A stretch of DNA of 64,000 nucleotides from Campanula takesimana. Taxonomy: Eukaryota; Streptophyta; Magnoliopsida; Asterales; Campanulaceae. Under the pieces are notes generated by a model that did not search any database, was not told where the DNA came from, and saw only the letters and a list, made by a program, of their open reading frames with translations. The position numbers were made by a program, and so were the translations under genes. Shown here in pieces: positions 1 to 11,564 of this stretch (position 1 is its first letter; each line of letters starts with the position of its first letter). The stretch is from the NCBI GenBank assembly GCA_026119855.1, contig JAOWBW010000320.1, forward strand, positions 248,001 to 312,000. The letters run 5' to 3'.

Positions 1-2
1 AT

Positions 3-1115
3 TTGGAAGCCTATGAGATAGGCGTGGAGTTGAGGACCATGTTTCAAGAGCAAGCTAGGCAAGAAAGGTACAAGACCATTGTTGCATTCACTACTAGTAA
101 AATGAATGAAGGGCAACAAGTGAGTCCTCACTTTCTTAAAATGAAAGGTTATGTAGAGCACCTTGAGAAACTTGGCTATCCAATCCCATTGGAGCTAGCC
201 ACGGATCTCATTCTTAATTCATTGCCTAAAAGTTATAATCAGTTTGTAATGAATTATAACATGCATGGAATGGATAAGAATCTCTCTGAGTTGCATGGGA
301 TGCTCAAAACTACAGAGATGAAAATTGTGGAGAAAGGTTCTCCCGTGCTCTTGGTTCATGATGGGAAGAAGCCTGGTGCCAAAGGCAAGGGTAAGGCAAA
401 AGTTGTCAAACCCAAGATAAGCAAGGCAAAGGTTGCCAAGGCTTTTGAGGCAAAACCCGATTCACAAAAGGATGCAATCTGTTTCCATTGTCAAGAAATT
501 GGTCATTGGAAACGTAATTGCAAGGCTTTCTTGGAAGAGCAAAAGAAGAAGAAGAGCAGCAAGGCTGCGTCGACTTTAGGTATCTATATGATAGATATTC
601 TCCTTTCTACCACTGATTCTTGGGTATTGGATACCGGATGTGGTTCTCACATTTGTCTAAATGTGCAGGGACTAAAGAATAGGAGACTGCTTAAAGAAGG
701 TGAAGTAGATCTACGCGTGGGGAATGGAGCAAGAGTTGCTGCATTAGCCGTAGGGACTTATGAAGTCACTTTACCTTCCGGATTAATTCTTGTTTTGAAC
801 AATTGTTATTATGTTCCGGATTTAAGCAGAAATATTATTTCAATATCTTGTTTGGATAATGAAGGTTTTAAGTTTCTTATTGAGAATAAGAAATTTTCTA
901 TTTATTTAAATGATGTGCTTTATGGTATTGCTAATTCATTTAATGGCCTTTATATATTGGATGTCAAGAATGAAAATAATGTCTATCATGTAAATAAGAA
1001 ATCTAAACCTAATGATGTAAATCATACTTATTTGTGGCATTCCGTCTTGGTCATATTAATGAGAAGCGTATCTCGAAACTCCATGGGGACGGACTTTTGG
1101 GTTCATGTGACTTAG
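3..1115 (+). pseudogene. gag-PR: copia-1 gag (C-terminal part) and protease
   Basis: The reading enters the window already open. It has a UBN2-type gag region, then a lysine-rich linker, then a complete CX2CX4HX4C zinc knuckle (CFHCQEIGHWKRNC) at about 481-522. The protease follows with the active site WVLDTGCGSH (D-T-G). After that comes the start of the pre-integrase region, which leaves frame near 1040 where copia-2 has one more G. The knuckle would bind the RNA genome in the virus-like particle and the protease would cleave the polyprotein. Unlike copia-2, this copy keeps both the intact knuckle and the protease catalytic site. Confidence 0.9.
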
Positions 1116-1925
1116 AGTCATATGATACTTGTGAGTCATGTCTTCTTGGAAAAATGACTAAGAAACCTTTTACCAAGTTGGGTGAAAGGGCAAGCGACTT
1201 ATTGGGGTTGATACATTCCGATGTATGCGGACCATTAAGTAGCAATGCTAGGGGAGGATTTCAATACTTCGTAACCTTCACTGATGATTATAGTAGATTT
1301 GGGTATGTTTACTTAATGAAACATAAAAGTGAAGCATTTGAGATATTTATAATATTTCAAAATGAAGTAGAAAAACAACTTGGCAAAAGTATAAAGGCAC
1401 TTCGATCAGATTGAGGTGGTGAATACTTAAGTCAAGAATTTGATGATCATCTAAAGAATTGTGGAATAGTTTCACAATTGACTCCGCCCGGAACACCACA
1501 ATGGAATGGTGTCTGAGAGGAGAAATCGGACTTTGTTAGACATGGTTCGATCAATGATGAGTCAAGTTGATCTTCCAATATCCTTTTGGGGCTACGCCCT
1601 AGAAACCGCTGCTTTCACGCTAAATCAAGTTCCAACTAAATCGGTTCCAAAGACTCCATATGAGATGTGGAGTGGAAAGAAACCTAGTTTATCTTTCATG
1701 AGGATTTGGGGTTGCGAAGTTTATGTCAAGAGACTTATCTCTGACAAACTAGCACACAAATCTGATAAATGTATTTTCGTGGGATATCCTAAGGAAACTA
1801 AAGGATATTACTTTTACAACCGAGAGGACAACAAAGTGTTTGTTGCCCGAACTGGTGTCTTTCTAGAGAAAGAGTTTCTCTCCAAAGAAATCAGTGGGAG
1901 TAAAATAAATCTTGAAGAAATTTGA
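1034..1925 (+). pseudogene. INT: copia-1 integrase, frameshifted and with stops
   Basis: The pre-integrase zinc-binding segment (RLGHINEKRISKLH followed by CESCLLGK) is followed by the catalytic core: HSDVCGPL with the first Asp, then LRSD with the second Asp, then a segment around SERRNRTLLDM with the Glu. Stops occur at 1412-1414 (TGA directly after LRSD) and at the end near 1922, and there is a 2-bp loss near 1513 relative to copia-2. The reading is therefore split into two pieces, 1034-1414 and 1506-1925. The family role is strand transfer of cDNA into the genome; this copy cannot make an intact enzyme. Confidence 0.88.
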
Positions 1926-1952
1926 GACCCAGAAAATAACATTGAACCAATA

Positions 1953-3673
1953 GTGGAACAAGAACAAGAACCACAAGGAGTTGTGGAACCTGTTCAAAAT
2001 ACACAAGCATCTCGCAGATCTAGTAGGTTACGATCCGAGCCCGAGAGATATGGATTTCTCGTAACGGATAGTAATGAGGTAAAAATCATTGAGAATGATG
2101 AACCGTCAACCTACCAAGAGGCGATGTCTTCTCCTGATTCGGACAAGTGGCTTGGAGCCATGGAATCCGAATTGCAATCCATGCAAGACAATCAAGTTTG
2201 GAATTTGATTGATGCGCCCGAAGGTGTAAAAACCATAGGATGCAAATGGGTCTTCAAGAAGAAGACTGACATGGATGGGAAGGTGCATACTTACAAAGCT
2301 AGGCTTATAGCGAAGGATTATAGGCAAGTTCATGGTATTGACTATGATGAGACCTTTTCACCCGTAGCAATGATCAAGTCTATAAGAATTTTGCTTGCCA
2401 TTGCCGCATATCATGACTATGAAATATGGAAGATGGACATCAAAACCGCTTTCCTGAATGGAAAACTCCAAGAGGATGTGTATATGACACAACCAGAAGG
2501 TTTTGAACAAGATTCTAAGGTTTGCAAATTGCAAAGATCCATCTATGGATTGAAGCAAGCTTCAAGGAGTTGGAATCTCCGTTTTGATGAATCGGTCAAA
2601 GAGTTTGGTTTCATCAAGAACGAAGATGAGCCTTGTGTATACAAGAAGATTAGTGGGAGCATAGTGCTATTCCTTATTTTATACGTGGATGACATATTGC
2701 TCATTGGAAACGACATTCCTACACTTCAGTCTGTGAAGACTTGGTTAGGAAAGTGCTTCGCAATGAAAGATATGGGTGAAGCCGCATATATACTTGGCAT
2801 TAAGATCTATAGAGATAGATCAAGGAGGCTACTTGGTTTAAGCCAAAGTACATACATTGACAAGGTCATTAGAAGATTCCGTATGGAAAATTCTAAGAGA
2901 GGCACCTTGCCCGTGTTACATGGAGTTTCTCTAAGAAAGACTCAATGTCCTAAGACAAAAGATGAGCGTGAGAAAATGAATGATGTTTCATATGCTTCAG
3001 CAATTGGGTCCATCATGTATGCCATGATTTGTACTAGGCTGGATGTGTCTTATGCTTTGAGCATGACAAGCAGATACTAATCCGACCCTGGCGAAAATCA
3101 CTGGATAGCTGTAAAGCGATTCTTAAGTACTTGAGAAGGACTAAAGACTCGTTTTTGGTCTATGGAGGAATGGAAGATGATCTCGTTGTAAATGCTTACA
3201 CGGATGCAAGCTTCCAAACTGACAAAGATGATAGCCGATCGCAATAGGGTTTTGTGTTTATGTTAAATGGTGTAGCTGTAAGCTGGAAGAGTTCCAAGCA
3301 AAGTACAACCGCTGATTCTACAACAGAAGCTGAGTATATTGCTGCATCGGATGCTACAAAGGAAGCTGTTTGGATTAAGAAGTTCATAACTGAACTTGAA
3401 GTGGTTCCTAGTATTGCTAGTCCAATAGACCTTTATTGCGATAATAATGGTGCTATTGCCCAAGCAAAGGAACAAAGAGCACATCAGAAATCCAAACACA
3501 TACTTAGGCGTTTTCATATCATTCGAGAGATCGTTGATAGGGGAGACGTAAATATATCCAGAGTACCTACTGATGACAATGTTGCGGACCCGCTAACAAA
3601 GGGACTTCCACAAGCTACACATGATGGTCATGTTAGGTCCATGGGTATTAGATACATGGGAGATTGGGCCTAG
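1953..3673 (+). pseudogene. RT-RH: copia-1 reverse transcriptase and RNase H
   Basis: RT starts with the copia signature WLGAMESELQSM and WNLIDAPEG, carries KARLIAK and MDIKTAFLNG, and has the polymerase box YVDDILLIG near 2680-2706. RNase H follows (YTDASFQTDKDD, then DSTTEAEYIAASDA). Three defects are seen against copia-2: CAA to TAA at 3078-3080, a single-base loss near 3115, and TCG to TAG near 3245. Both nonsense changes are single-base substitutions. The last residues end 14 bp before the LTR, so the polypurine tract overlaps the stop, as in copia-2. Confidence 0.9.
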
Positions 3674-3687
3674 GGCAAGTGGGAGAT
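3673..3687 (+). other. Polypurine tract of copia-1
   Basis: GGGCAAGTGGGAGAT lies directly before the TGTTGG start of the LTR and is identical in copia-2 (36155-36169). It fits the plus-strand priming site of an LTR retrotransposon. Confidence 0.85.
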
Positions 3688-5172
3688 TGTTGGTAGTGGT
3701 GCCCTAGGCACGTTTAATAAACGTTGTAATTGTTATCATTTATTTCATATCAATAAAGAGATGTTTTGATTATTATTGTTGTTCATGTTTACTTATAATA
3801 ATCTCCGTCCCTAGTACTTGTTAAGCACTAGTATAAAGGCTAAATGATCATGGGATGATCATGTTAGATTTATGGGTACTTGTTTGGAACAAGGTACTGG
3901 ACATGACCCGCTTTATGAGATTTATGTCATGGTCTATGTCATACATATATCTCATATTAGTTATGTCATTTGAATCCTTAGACATGAAGTTATTATAGTC
4001 TTCCACTTGATGAACATTATGTTTGACATATTCAAACGCTACTTTTAACCGAGTAAGGGTATGATTGGCATAATCGGATTCACGTAGGGAAGAATAATAA
4101 GCTAAATGGATTTGTCCCTCCTCGGAGAGATGTCAAGCTTGGGCCTCTCGTAGGAATGATGTTGATGAAATGTTCGGCCGGACTCAAATGAATTGATTGA
4201 ATCAATGTCATTTGGATTATCAACATATTCGGAATCGAGAAAGTATTGAACAAAACAAGTTGACTCTTTGACCATGACTTGTGTTCAATGACATCGTAGA
4301 CAAAAGGATTATGACATATTCTAAAGGAATGCGAACTTGTATCTAGTTATACTATTTGGGTAGGTATGACGGTTTGCTAGAACCTAATCATATCTTATGG
4401 TTTCATATTTGAACCCATTGCCAACTTAGTATAATCCTAGAGGGTCACACACAATAGAACGAATCTTTAAAAGGACTATATTGGAATTTTGGAAATTCTG
4501 GACATTCTGGGGAAGTGGGCGACCGCACAGTATGGACTGGGCGGCCGTACACTTAGCCCATTTTTGTACCAGTTTTGTTTCAGATAGTTGTGCGACCGCA
4601 CAGTGCATTCTGGGCGGCCGCACAGTACTGTCGGGTGGCAGATTCCTAATTTGATTAGGAAACGAATTTTGGACGGATTTTGACACAAGTTTCCTATTTG
4701 GAATAGGTCATACTTGTGTATAAAAGACCAAATTCGGCCAGCACTCTAAGCTAATGATTTTGTGAGTCTCAAAGAGTTTGAGAGAGGGTTTATTTTGTTC
4801 CAAGACATTCTTGGTTGAGGAACAAAATAATACACAAAATAAATTCCATATAGTTCTTTTGATTGTGAAAAAGTGTTTCACAATTTGGTCTAGCAACCAA
4901 GATCAAAGAAGCTCCTTTGATATTCGTTCGAAGTGTGGATACCGCTAGAGGGTGAAAATCATCATCTTCAAAGTTCGTGTTCAAGCTTTGTGATCGTGAT
5001 CAAGTCTTCAAACCTCCACCAAAGACCAAGAGAATTTGATAGCCATCAAGGGTTAGTTTATTCCTTTATTCTTATGTCGTATTTGATTTAATCATATGAA
5101 CGGATCCATGGCTTTGGGTTTCAAAATTTTAAATGCTGAATTCCGCTGCGCATGTTTGATCGAAACCCAACA
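3688..5172 (+). repeat. 3' LTR of copia-1 (1485 bp)
   Basis: It begins TGTTGG and ends CCCAACA, like the LTRs of copia-2. A TATA box, TATAAAA, is at 4719-4725. The promoter-proximal part of U3 (about 4470-4640) does not match copia-2. Here it holds four units of the type GCGACCGCACAGT or GCGGCCGCACAGT between about 4515 and 4626, where copia-2 has GGCACGACCGTGCC units. The outer U3 and the R-U5 parts match copia-2 well. Confidence 0.92.
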
Positions 5173-5533
5173 GTAGCTTCGAACTCCATGTTCCTAATAC
5201 TTAGTACAAATCACAAGATAACATCTCCCTTTGGAAAGAGTTCATCGTCGCAGCGAACGCCGTGCCCCGAGCTACTAAAAAGATATTATCTGAGCTTTTT
5301 AGCCTTTATGCCTCTGATTTTATCAAAAAGTTAGTGACTTTGTCACTTTTGAGTACAAAGGGAATTTTATCAAAGATGTTACCTTGAGTGTTATCCTACC
5401 ATAATAAAAAGGTCAGTATGTGCCACCATTGACAGACTGAAAGGACAATCATCAACAGAATAAGACAGGAAATAAAACATATTTTTTAATAAAAAATATA
5501 ATATTATACAACAACAAAGATGATCCAAGGGGA
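5173..5533. other. Unassigned AT-rich stretch between copia-1 and element H
   Basis: No convincing coding region or RNA gene is visible. It probably contains the degraded 3' end of the minus-strand element H. A GTTACCTTGAGTGTTATCC segment near 5380 resembles the recurring GTGTTACC motif of H, but no LTR boundary could be fixed. Confidence 0.4.
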
Positions 5534-7524
5534 TTAAACAAGACATGGAACAAGAGACTTATTCAAGTTAGAAAATCTCTTATGGTTAAAAACTTGAATT
5601 AAATATTCATCTTTCAAAAAAATAATTTTAGAATCAAGCTTAGAAAGAAACCATGAATGGTTTACAATGTCTCGATAATTAACCGGTTCCTTACCTCTAG
5701 TTTGTATCCCTTCGTCTAATCTCCCTATCACTTAGGATATAGGATGATTATTTTGAATCTTCAAATGGGGAACTCTTCTGACGGGATCATATACTCTATT
5801 GGAGTCCTCATTATTTTCATTTTCTGTAACTGGACATACTTCTGGTGTTATCTCTGGTGTTGCCTCAGGTGTGGTAACACTGGAGCTGACATCTGGTCCA
5901 ACACTTATGCCGACACTTGGTCCAACATAAATTTCAAATTCACTTTGAGGTTGTTCCAGCAGTACCAAAGGAGGATAATCACCTGGTTCATCTGCAATAC
6001 TTGACAGATCATCAAAAACAATATCTACAGATTCTTGAATAGTTTCCAATCTTAAATTATACACTCGATATGTATGATTGTCTTGAGAATATCCAAGAAA
6101 AATGCCTTTATCACTCTTAGAGTAAAGCTTATCTAAGTAATCCCAGTCTTTGAATATGAAACATACACACCCAAACACATGGAAGTAATGTACATGTGGT
6201 TTCTTCCCATTCAAAATCTCATAGGGTGTCATTGTTAAACCAGGTCTTAGAAAGACTCTATTTGAAATGTGACAAGCCGTGCTCAAAGCTTCACCCCAAA
6301 ATCTTTTTGAAATCCATTTTGAGAATAACATAACACGGGCCATATCAAGCAATGTCCTATTTTTCCTTTCGGCCACCCCATTCCGTTGATGTGATTTTGA
6401 TACCGAAAAATCATGGTTTATCCCTTTTTTCTTACAAAAAGTATAAAAGGAAACATTTGCAAATTCTTTTCCATGATTAGATCTTATGCGAAAAATAGGT
6501 GAGCAAAACATGTTTTTGCTTTTGGAGTGCAAGATTTTAAATTTATCTAAAATTTCATATTTTTCTCTTAGGAAATATACCCATGAAAACCAAGAGAAAT
6601 CATCAACTATAACAAAAATATACCTCTTACCTCCCAGGCTTTCTACCTCGATTGGACCCATCAAGTCCATGTGCAAAAGCTGAAAACAATGTGTTGTCCC
6701 GAAGTGTTTCTCTTGGTGTTGGGCAGCACACTGGGTAACACGAGTCTCTTCATTTTTAAGGCAGTCTCCAAAAACCATTTTGTTATTAAGATTCAGTTTA
6801 GGGACTCCTTTGACAGCCTCAAACTTGAAAATGTTCTTCAAGTTTCGATAATGGGCATGTCCAAACTTTTGATGCCACAATGTAGTAACATCTATTTTTG
6901 CCAAATGGCACACCTGTTTGTCTTCAACAAAATAACAATTGTCACTTGATCTAGTTCCTGTGATCACACAATTGTTTGTACAATCAAAGACTTCACAAGT
7001 ATTTTTATTGAATTTCACCTCTAAGTTGGTATCACAAAGTTGGCTAATACTAATTAAATTAGCTAGAAACCCATCCACATGTAAGACATTCTTTAAGGCG
7101 GGAAAATTAGTCACATTTAGTGTCCATTTTCCTATTATATTGCTTTTACTTCCACCACCATAAGTTACACTACCTCCTTGAAAAGATTCATAGTCTTTCA
7201 AAAACAACTTTGTTCCCGTCATGTGACGTGAACATCCACTATCAAAGTACCATGATTCTTTAATATTTGTCTTTAAAGCAGTGTAAATAACACTGCATCT
7301 CAATTTAGATTTAGGTTTCCATGACTTATTTTTTGTGTTTTTGACTTTCTGACAAGAAGTGTTATCTGGAGTGTTAGGTAACACTTCAGGTAGCACCGAG
7401 GGACTATACTCTTCTTTTGAAAGCTTGTCTCATTTGTTTTTAAAATGTCCAGAAGTGTGACAATATTGACACACTTTCCCTTTGTCAGAAACATCACTTG
7501 AGAAAGAATTTTGATCAAAATCAT
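5534..7524 (-). pseudogene. pol: Element H protease-integrase and start of RT
   Basis: The main reading (5732-7396) holds the protease site FDSGCSRHMTG (D-S-G), a pre-integrase segment LWHQKFGHAHYRNLKNI, and an integrase core starting HMDLMGPIEVESLGG. The second catalytic position reads RSNHGKEF where the family normally has Asp after RS, so the DDE triad is broken by D to N; the Glu region (NGVAERKNRTLLDMAR) is kept. A proline- and TPE-rich linker follows. A second short reading (5534-5731) looks like the beginning of the RT domain, which then stops. Upstream in 7400-7524 a second zinc knuckle, CQYCHTSGHFKNK, ends in a TGA where the final Cys should be. Confidence 0.82.
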
Positions 7525-7553
7525 GACCTTTCATAAAACATATATTATGTTCA

Positions 7554-9133
7554 TCACAAGACAAAGAAGAAATAATACCATCTAATGATTCTCGGAAACC
7601 AATACCTGCTTTTGAGAGGCTGACTCAAATTAAGAATCTCATCCAGTTTGGATGATCCGGTGTTGAGTTTCTTCAAGGTAGTTTCGGCTAATGTCAATTT
7701 GGCCTTGACTTTCTCTAGCTCGGCATCTCTCTTGGATGCTTGAACTTCCAAACGAGTCAAGTAGGCCTTGAGTCCATCGTTCATCTTGGTTAAAGTTTTA
7801 ACCATTTTGTTCTCTTTCTTCCATTCCTTGTGAGTTCTTTAAACCAGAAATGAGTTCATCTTTGCTCAGCTCATCCTCTTGTGAACTTCCTGCATCAAGG
7901 TTAGTGGAAACCACGAAAAAAACATCATTATATGAATTGAAATTGTTATACTTGACAGGTGTGGTCTCAGGTGCTATCTCCGACTGGAAAACATCTGAGG
8001 TAACATGTTCAGTATCCGTGTCACTTAGTGTGACAAACATGATTGTTTGATCTGGTTCTTCCTCCTGGACTTGTCCTTCATCTTCATTGTCACTTAGGGA
8101 AACCCATAAGTTCTTTCCCTTTTTCCTTGTGTTGGCACACTCATTTTCATAGTAACCCCATCCCGAACAAGCATGACATTGAATTGAATCAACGTATTTG
8201 GGATCAGATCTCGATTGGTCTGAGGATGTCCTACGCATTGGATTTGACTTCTGGGAAGATGGGAACGTCCTTCTTGGCATCGAATCATACACCTTGGTTT
8301 GTTGCTCTTTTGCTTTTACCTGCATCTTTTCATTGTTAAAATTTTTAATAATAGCATTATATTTTCTAGCAAGTAAAGAAACACTGGCATTTTCATCCAA
8401 TTCTTCAAAAATTTCATCTTCATCTTTTGAAAAATCTGAAGATTGCACTTTCAAGGCAATATTTTTCCCCTTAGAAGCTTCACTTTGTTCAAGGAGATTT
8501 GACTCAAAAAATTTCAAAATACTCATTAAATAATTGATGTCCATAGTAGAAAGATTGTGAGCTTCTTCAATAGATGAAAATTTCATATTGAACCTCTCGG
8601 GGAGAGTTCGAATAGCTTTTGAAACAAGTTGTTTGTTGGTAAAAAGTTCACCCAAAAGTTGACACTCATTTGCAATATCAAAAAATTTTCAAAATATGAT
8701 GAAATAGTTTCATTTTCACTCATCCTCAACCTTCAAATTTGCTAGTAAGAGTTCTAAGCTTATTATCACGCACACTACTATCACCTTCACAAAACCTTTG
8801 TAAAGTGTTCCATGCCTCCTGAGCAGTGGAACTATTTTGAATAAGATTGAAAATATGCATATCAACCCACTGAAAAATAGCATTAAGTGATTTTTCATTG
8901 AAATTAGCTAGATTAATATCTTCATTAGTCCACTCAGATTCAGGTTTGACTTGAACGTCACCATCTTCATCTGGGGTAACATAGGAAGAGAGTAACCATT
9001 TGTTATAGATCGCCTAGCCCGAAGATCAATTGATTTGATATGCGAGCGTAGGCGGATCTTCTAATAAGCATAATTCGAGCCATCTAAAACAGGAAAACGT
9101 TTCTGATTGGGATTAGCAGGATCGAAAGCCATG
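7554..9133 (-). pseudogene. gag: Element H gag
   Basis: The start MAFDPANPNQKRFPVLDG at 9133 is followed by a stop within about 25 residues, and the frame changes several times. The long piece 7798-8655 carries the gag core (SKAIRTLPERFNMKFSSIEE) and a zinc knuckle, CHACSGWGYYENEC, in which the ligand His is replaced by Tyr. The piece 7554-7805 is a heptad-rich, probably coiled-coil segment ending in KLDEILNLSQPLKS, typical of the gag C-terminus of SIRE-like elements. The protein would assemble the particle, but this copy is broken. Confidence 0.78.
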
Positions 9134-9185
9134 ACAAAGGACCGAACCACTTAGTATCGTCAAGTGACCGGGATCTGGTGCCAAT

Positions 9186-10190
9186 TGAAATTGTTTGTCA
9201 AAGGCTACTGAGAACAAGTGTTACCTCAAGTGTTAGGTAACACCCCAGATAACACACACGGACATAATATACACACCCGAGTAAAAATAAATTTGTAAAA
9301 GAGTTTTGCCGCGGACAAAAGAACAAGAATTATTTTTCTCAAGTTATATAAATATAACTTGAGATGCCTAAATGGAGAAAACCTTATATAGTCAATATGA
9401 GTACCAATTACAAAGTCAAAAGGTTCCCTATAGCTAATACAATATATGATCTATGGAACCAAAAATAGAAACAAAGTACGATGATCCTATCCTATCCAAA
9501 ACACACTCAAACCCGAAGTATTTTAGTGTTAAAAGAGTGTACCAAAGAGAGGACCTAATGAGCCAAGAAGTACTTTGCTCTTTGTGCTTTGGATGTGTGT
9601 AAAATTTGGCTTGATTACAAAGTGTTCATCCTAGAACTATTTATAGCCTTCAATACATGATGTCTACACAAAGAAACAGCCTTGGGGCTGCCTTCCACGT
9701 TGTGAGAGAGTGGGGAGAGTGAGTGGGTTTGTTCTCCACAAATTGTGCAAAGACTTGGTCCACTTTCCATGATTTTCTCAACTGATTTCTTTGTGACCAA
9801 GTCTAAGCTTTGCCCACTTGTACTCCATGCTTCTCCATGCTTGTACTTTCTTCTTTGATCAGCAACAAATCCTTTGAATGAGTCTTCCCACGGTTTTCCT
9901 TATTTAACACATGTTAAATATGTTTGAAACTTCTCCAATTTTCGGCATTTATGCATAATTCTCTTTTAATTTCTTCTCCATGTATTTAGCTCCGAAATCC
10001 ACCTTATTATAACCTGAAATGTGGACTAACATCTACACAATAATATTAGGACATTAGTATAAAAATTATATTAGAAAGAAATGTCAAATTACAAAGTATA
10101 TTCGTCAGGCAGCACTAGACTGTCAGTGGCAACATCTGAGGTAACACCTCTGTCTGCATTAACAAATGTAATTTGGTAACATGGCAATTA
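9186..10190 (-). repeat. 5' LTR of element H (right boundary uncertain)
   Basis: On the minus strand the LTR ends just before a TGG-CACCAGATC segment (9168-9185), a plausible degenerate primer binding site 50 bp before the gag ATG. A TATATAAGG box on the minus strand lies near 9383, followed by a leader. The sequence holds copies of the GTGTTACC/GGTAACAC motif near 9212-9256 and 10132-10150. The outer end could not be fixed because there is no second LTR to compare. Confidence 0.55.
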
Positions 10191-10257
10191 GATTGACCAT
10201 TTAAAATTCCAATAAAAAATTCTGGATGATCAACGAAAGGGAATGGTAGTGAGACTA

Positions 10258-10787
10258 CCACATGGGATATTTATGTTATAAAGTTAATCTTTCTACTTCT
10301 AATTATTGGGTATTGGATACCAGATATGGATCCCACATTTGCCTAAATGTGCAAAAATTAGTAAATAGAAATACTACTTATGAAACGTAAAGTTAATCTA
10401 CGAATGATAATGATGCAAGAGTTGGAACATTGGTCGTAGAACACTTATAAAGTGACTTTACTCATTAAGTCGAAGATATTATTTGTTTTCCTTTTAAGAT
10501 AATGAAGGATATTTATTCTTATTGAGAATAAGAATGTGCTTTATTTATTATGATTTGCTTATTTTATTATTAAATCATATAATTAAATCTAATATCCTAA
10601 ATCATGAAGAACAAAATAATGGATTGTAAAAATAATGAGTAAAATTGTAACATAAATAATTAAATTCTTAAGGTATTATTGTTTTGGTCAAATAAATGAG
10701 AAACGCATATCTAAAATTCCATGGGAAGGACTTTTAAAGTCATATGATTTTGAATCATGTGATATATGCAAATCTTATTTACTTGGA
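10258..10787 (+). pseudogene. Old copia relic (protease and pre-integrase)
   Basis: The stretch aligns by eye with copia-1 around 595-1150. It keeps NYWVLDTRYGSHICLN-like codons (the active-site Gly has become Arg) and a segment recognisable as GHINEKRISK. It has many indels and in-frame stops, so it is much older than copia-1 and copia-2. Confidence 0.7.
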
Positions 10788-10799
10788 GCAAGACATCCT

Positions 10800-11354
10800 T
10801 CACTAGGAGTTGTTTGGAGTCTTCATCTTCTTCCCAACAAAGTACACTTTCTCTTTTATTTCTTATTTGATTTTTATGTCTTTTTGATGTATGCAATCCC
10901 CATCAATTGGGACATGACCAAATGATCACTTCATTACATTGAAGTTGGTTAAAGGTTATCTTCCTACATTTTAAATTACATTTTTATTCTCCTTTAATTC
11001 TCTTAAATGTAATATTTAGCATAAATTTACTTTGTAATTCACATTTTCCTTTCAATGTAATTGTTAGCACGTATTCATATAAATAAAAAGACTTTTTTAC
11101 ATTAGAACACCAAAAGTAGCAAGACCGGCCTTAGCCGGGCGGAGTGGGTGTTTAAGTACTTCCCACTCCGTATCATAACCCCCTGAACCCGTCTCTTCCC
11201 GAATCTCTGATTTTCGTAACAAATAGGTTATTTCTTAGGTTTTTCTTATGTTCCTTTAAAAACATAGGTAGCGACTCTAATCTCTAAAACCAAATAGACG
11301 TCCTAGGATAATCCACCGCTCAAGCCAAGTCGTGGTTTTCCCAGGGTATCTAGA
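10800..11354 (+). repeat. Partial LTR of element A (3' half)
   Basis: From about 10830 it matches 59220-59667 of the G LTR, including the TGATCAC...TTGGTTAAGG segment, the AAGACC...GGGCG...GTG segment and the end GGGTATCTA. The last bases read TATCTAGA rather than TATCTACA. The first 400 or so bases of the LTR are missing, replaced by the copia relic. The left edge is approximate. Confidence 0.75.
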
Positions 11355-11355
11355 G

Positions 11356-11373
11356 TGGCGACTCTGCTGGGGA
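11356..11373 (+). other. Primer binding site of element A
   Basis: TGGCGACTCTGCTGGGGA stands 1 bp after the LTR end. The same motif follows the LTRs of B, F and G. Its complement ends in CCA as expected for a tRNA 3' end. Tat/Ogre elements are known to use tRNA-Arg; the tRNA identity was not checked here. Confidence 0.85.
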
Positions 11374-11564
11374 CAGCATAGAGGGTTAAACTTGCGTTTT
11401 TACTTTTGGTGTTCTTTTATCTGTTTTCTGTGAGCATTCTGGTGACAAAGGGTGGGAAGCATGCGCCTCTGGCCTTCTTGGCCTAAGGCGCGCACCTCTG
11501 ACCCTAACCACCAGAAGCGCCCGCACTGCATCATGTCCTTCAAATTATTATTTCGGGTCAAGGC

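Larger units (their letters stand above)
1..5172 (+). mobile_element. Ty1/copia element copia-1, 5' end outside window
   Basis: The order is gag end, zinc knuckle, protease, integrase, reverse transcriptase, RNase H, polypurine tract and 3' LTR, which is the Ty1/copia order with integrase before RT. The 5' LTR and start of gag lie outside the window, so the target duplication cannot be checked. The element is closely related by eye to copia-2 at 29159-37723, which served as reference for its breaks. It has several stops and frameshifts and is not expected to be active. The lineage within copia was not assigned. Confidence 0.95.
5534..10190 (-). mobile_element. SIRE-like Ty1/copia element H, minus strand, truncated
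   Basis: Reading leftwards there is an LTR with TATA, a leader, gag starting near 9133, a zinc knuckle, protease, integrase and only the first residues of RT near 5534. Most of RT, all RNase H and a recognisable 3' LTR are missing. The protease motif SWYFDSGCSRHMTG and the coiled-coil gag C-terminus point to the SIRE/Maximus group. The outer limits are approximate. Confidence 0.75.
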
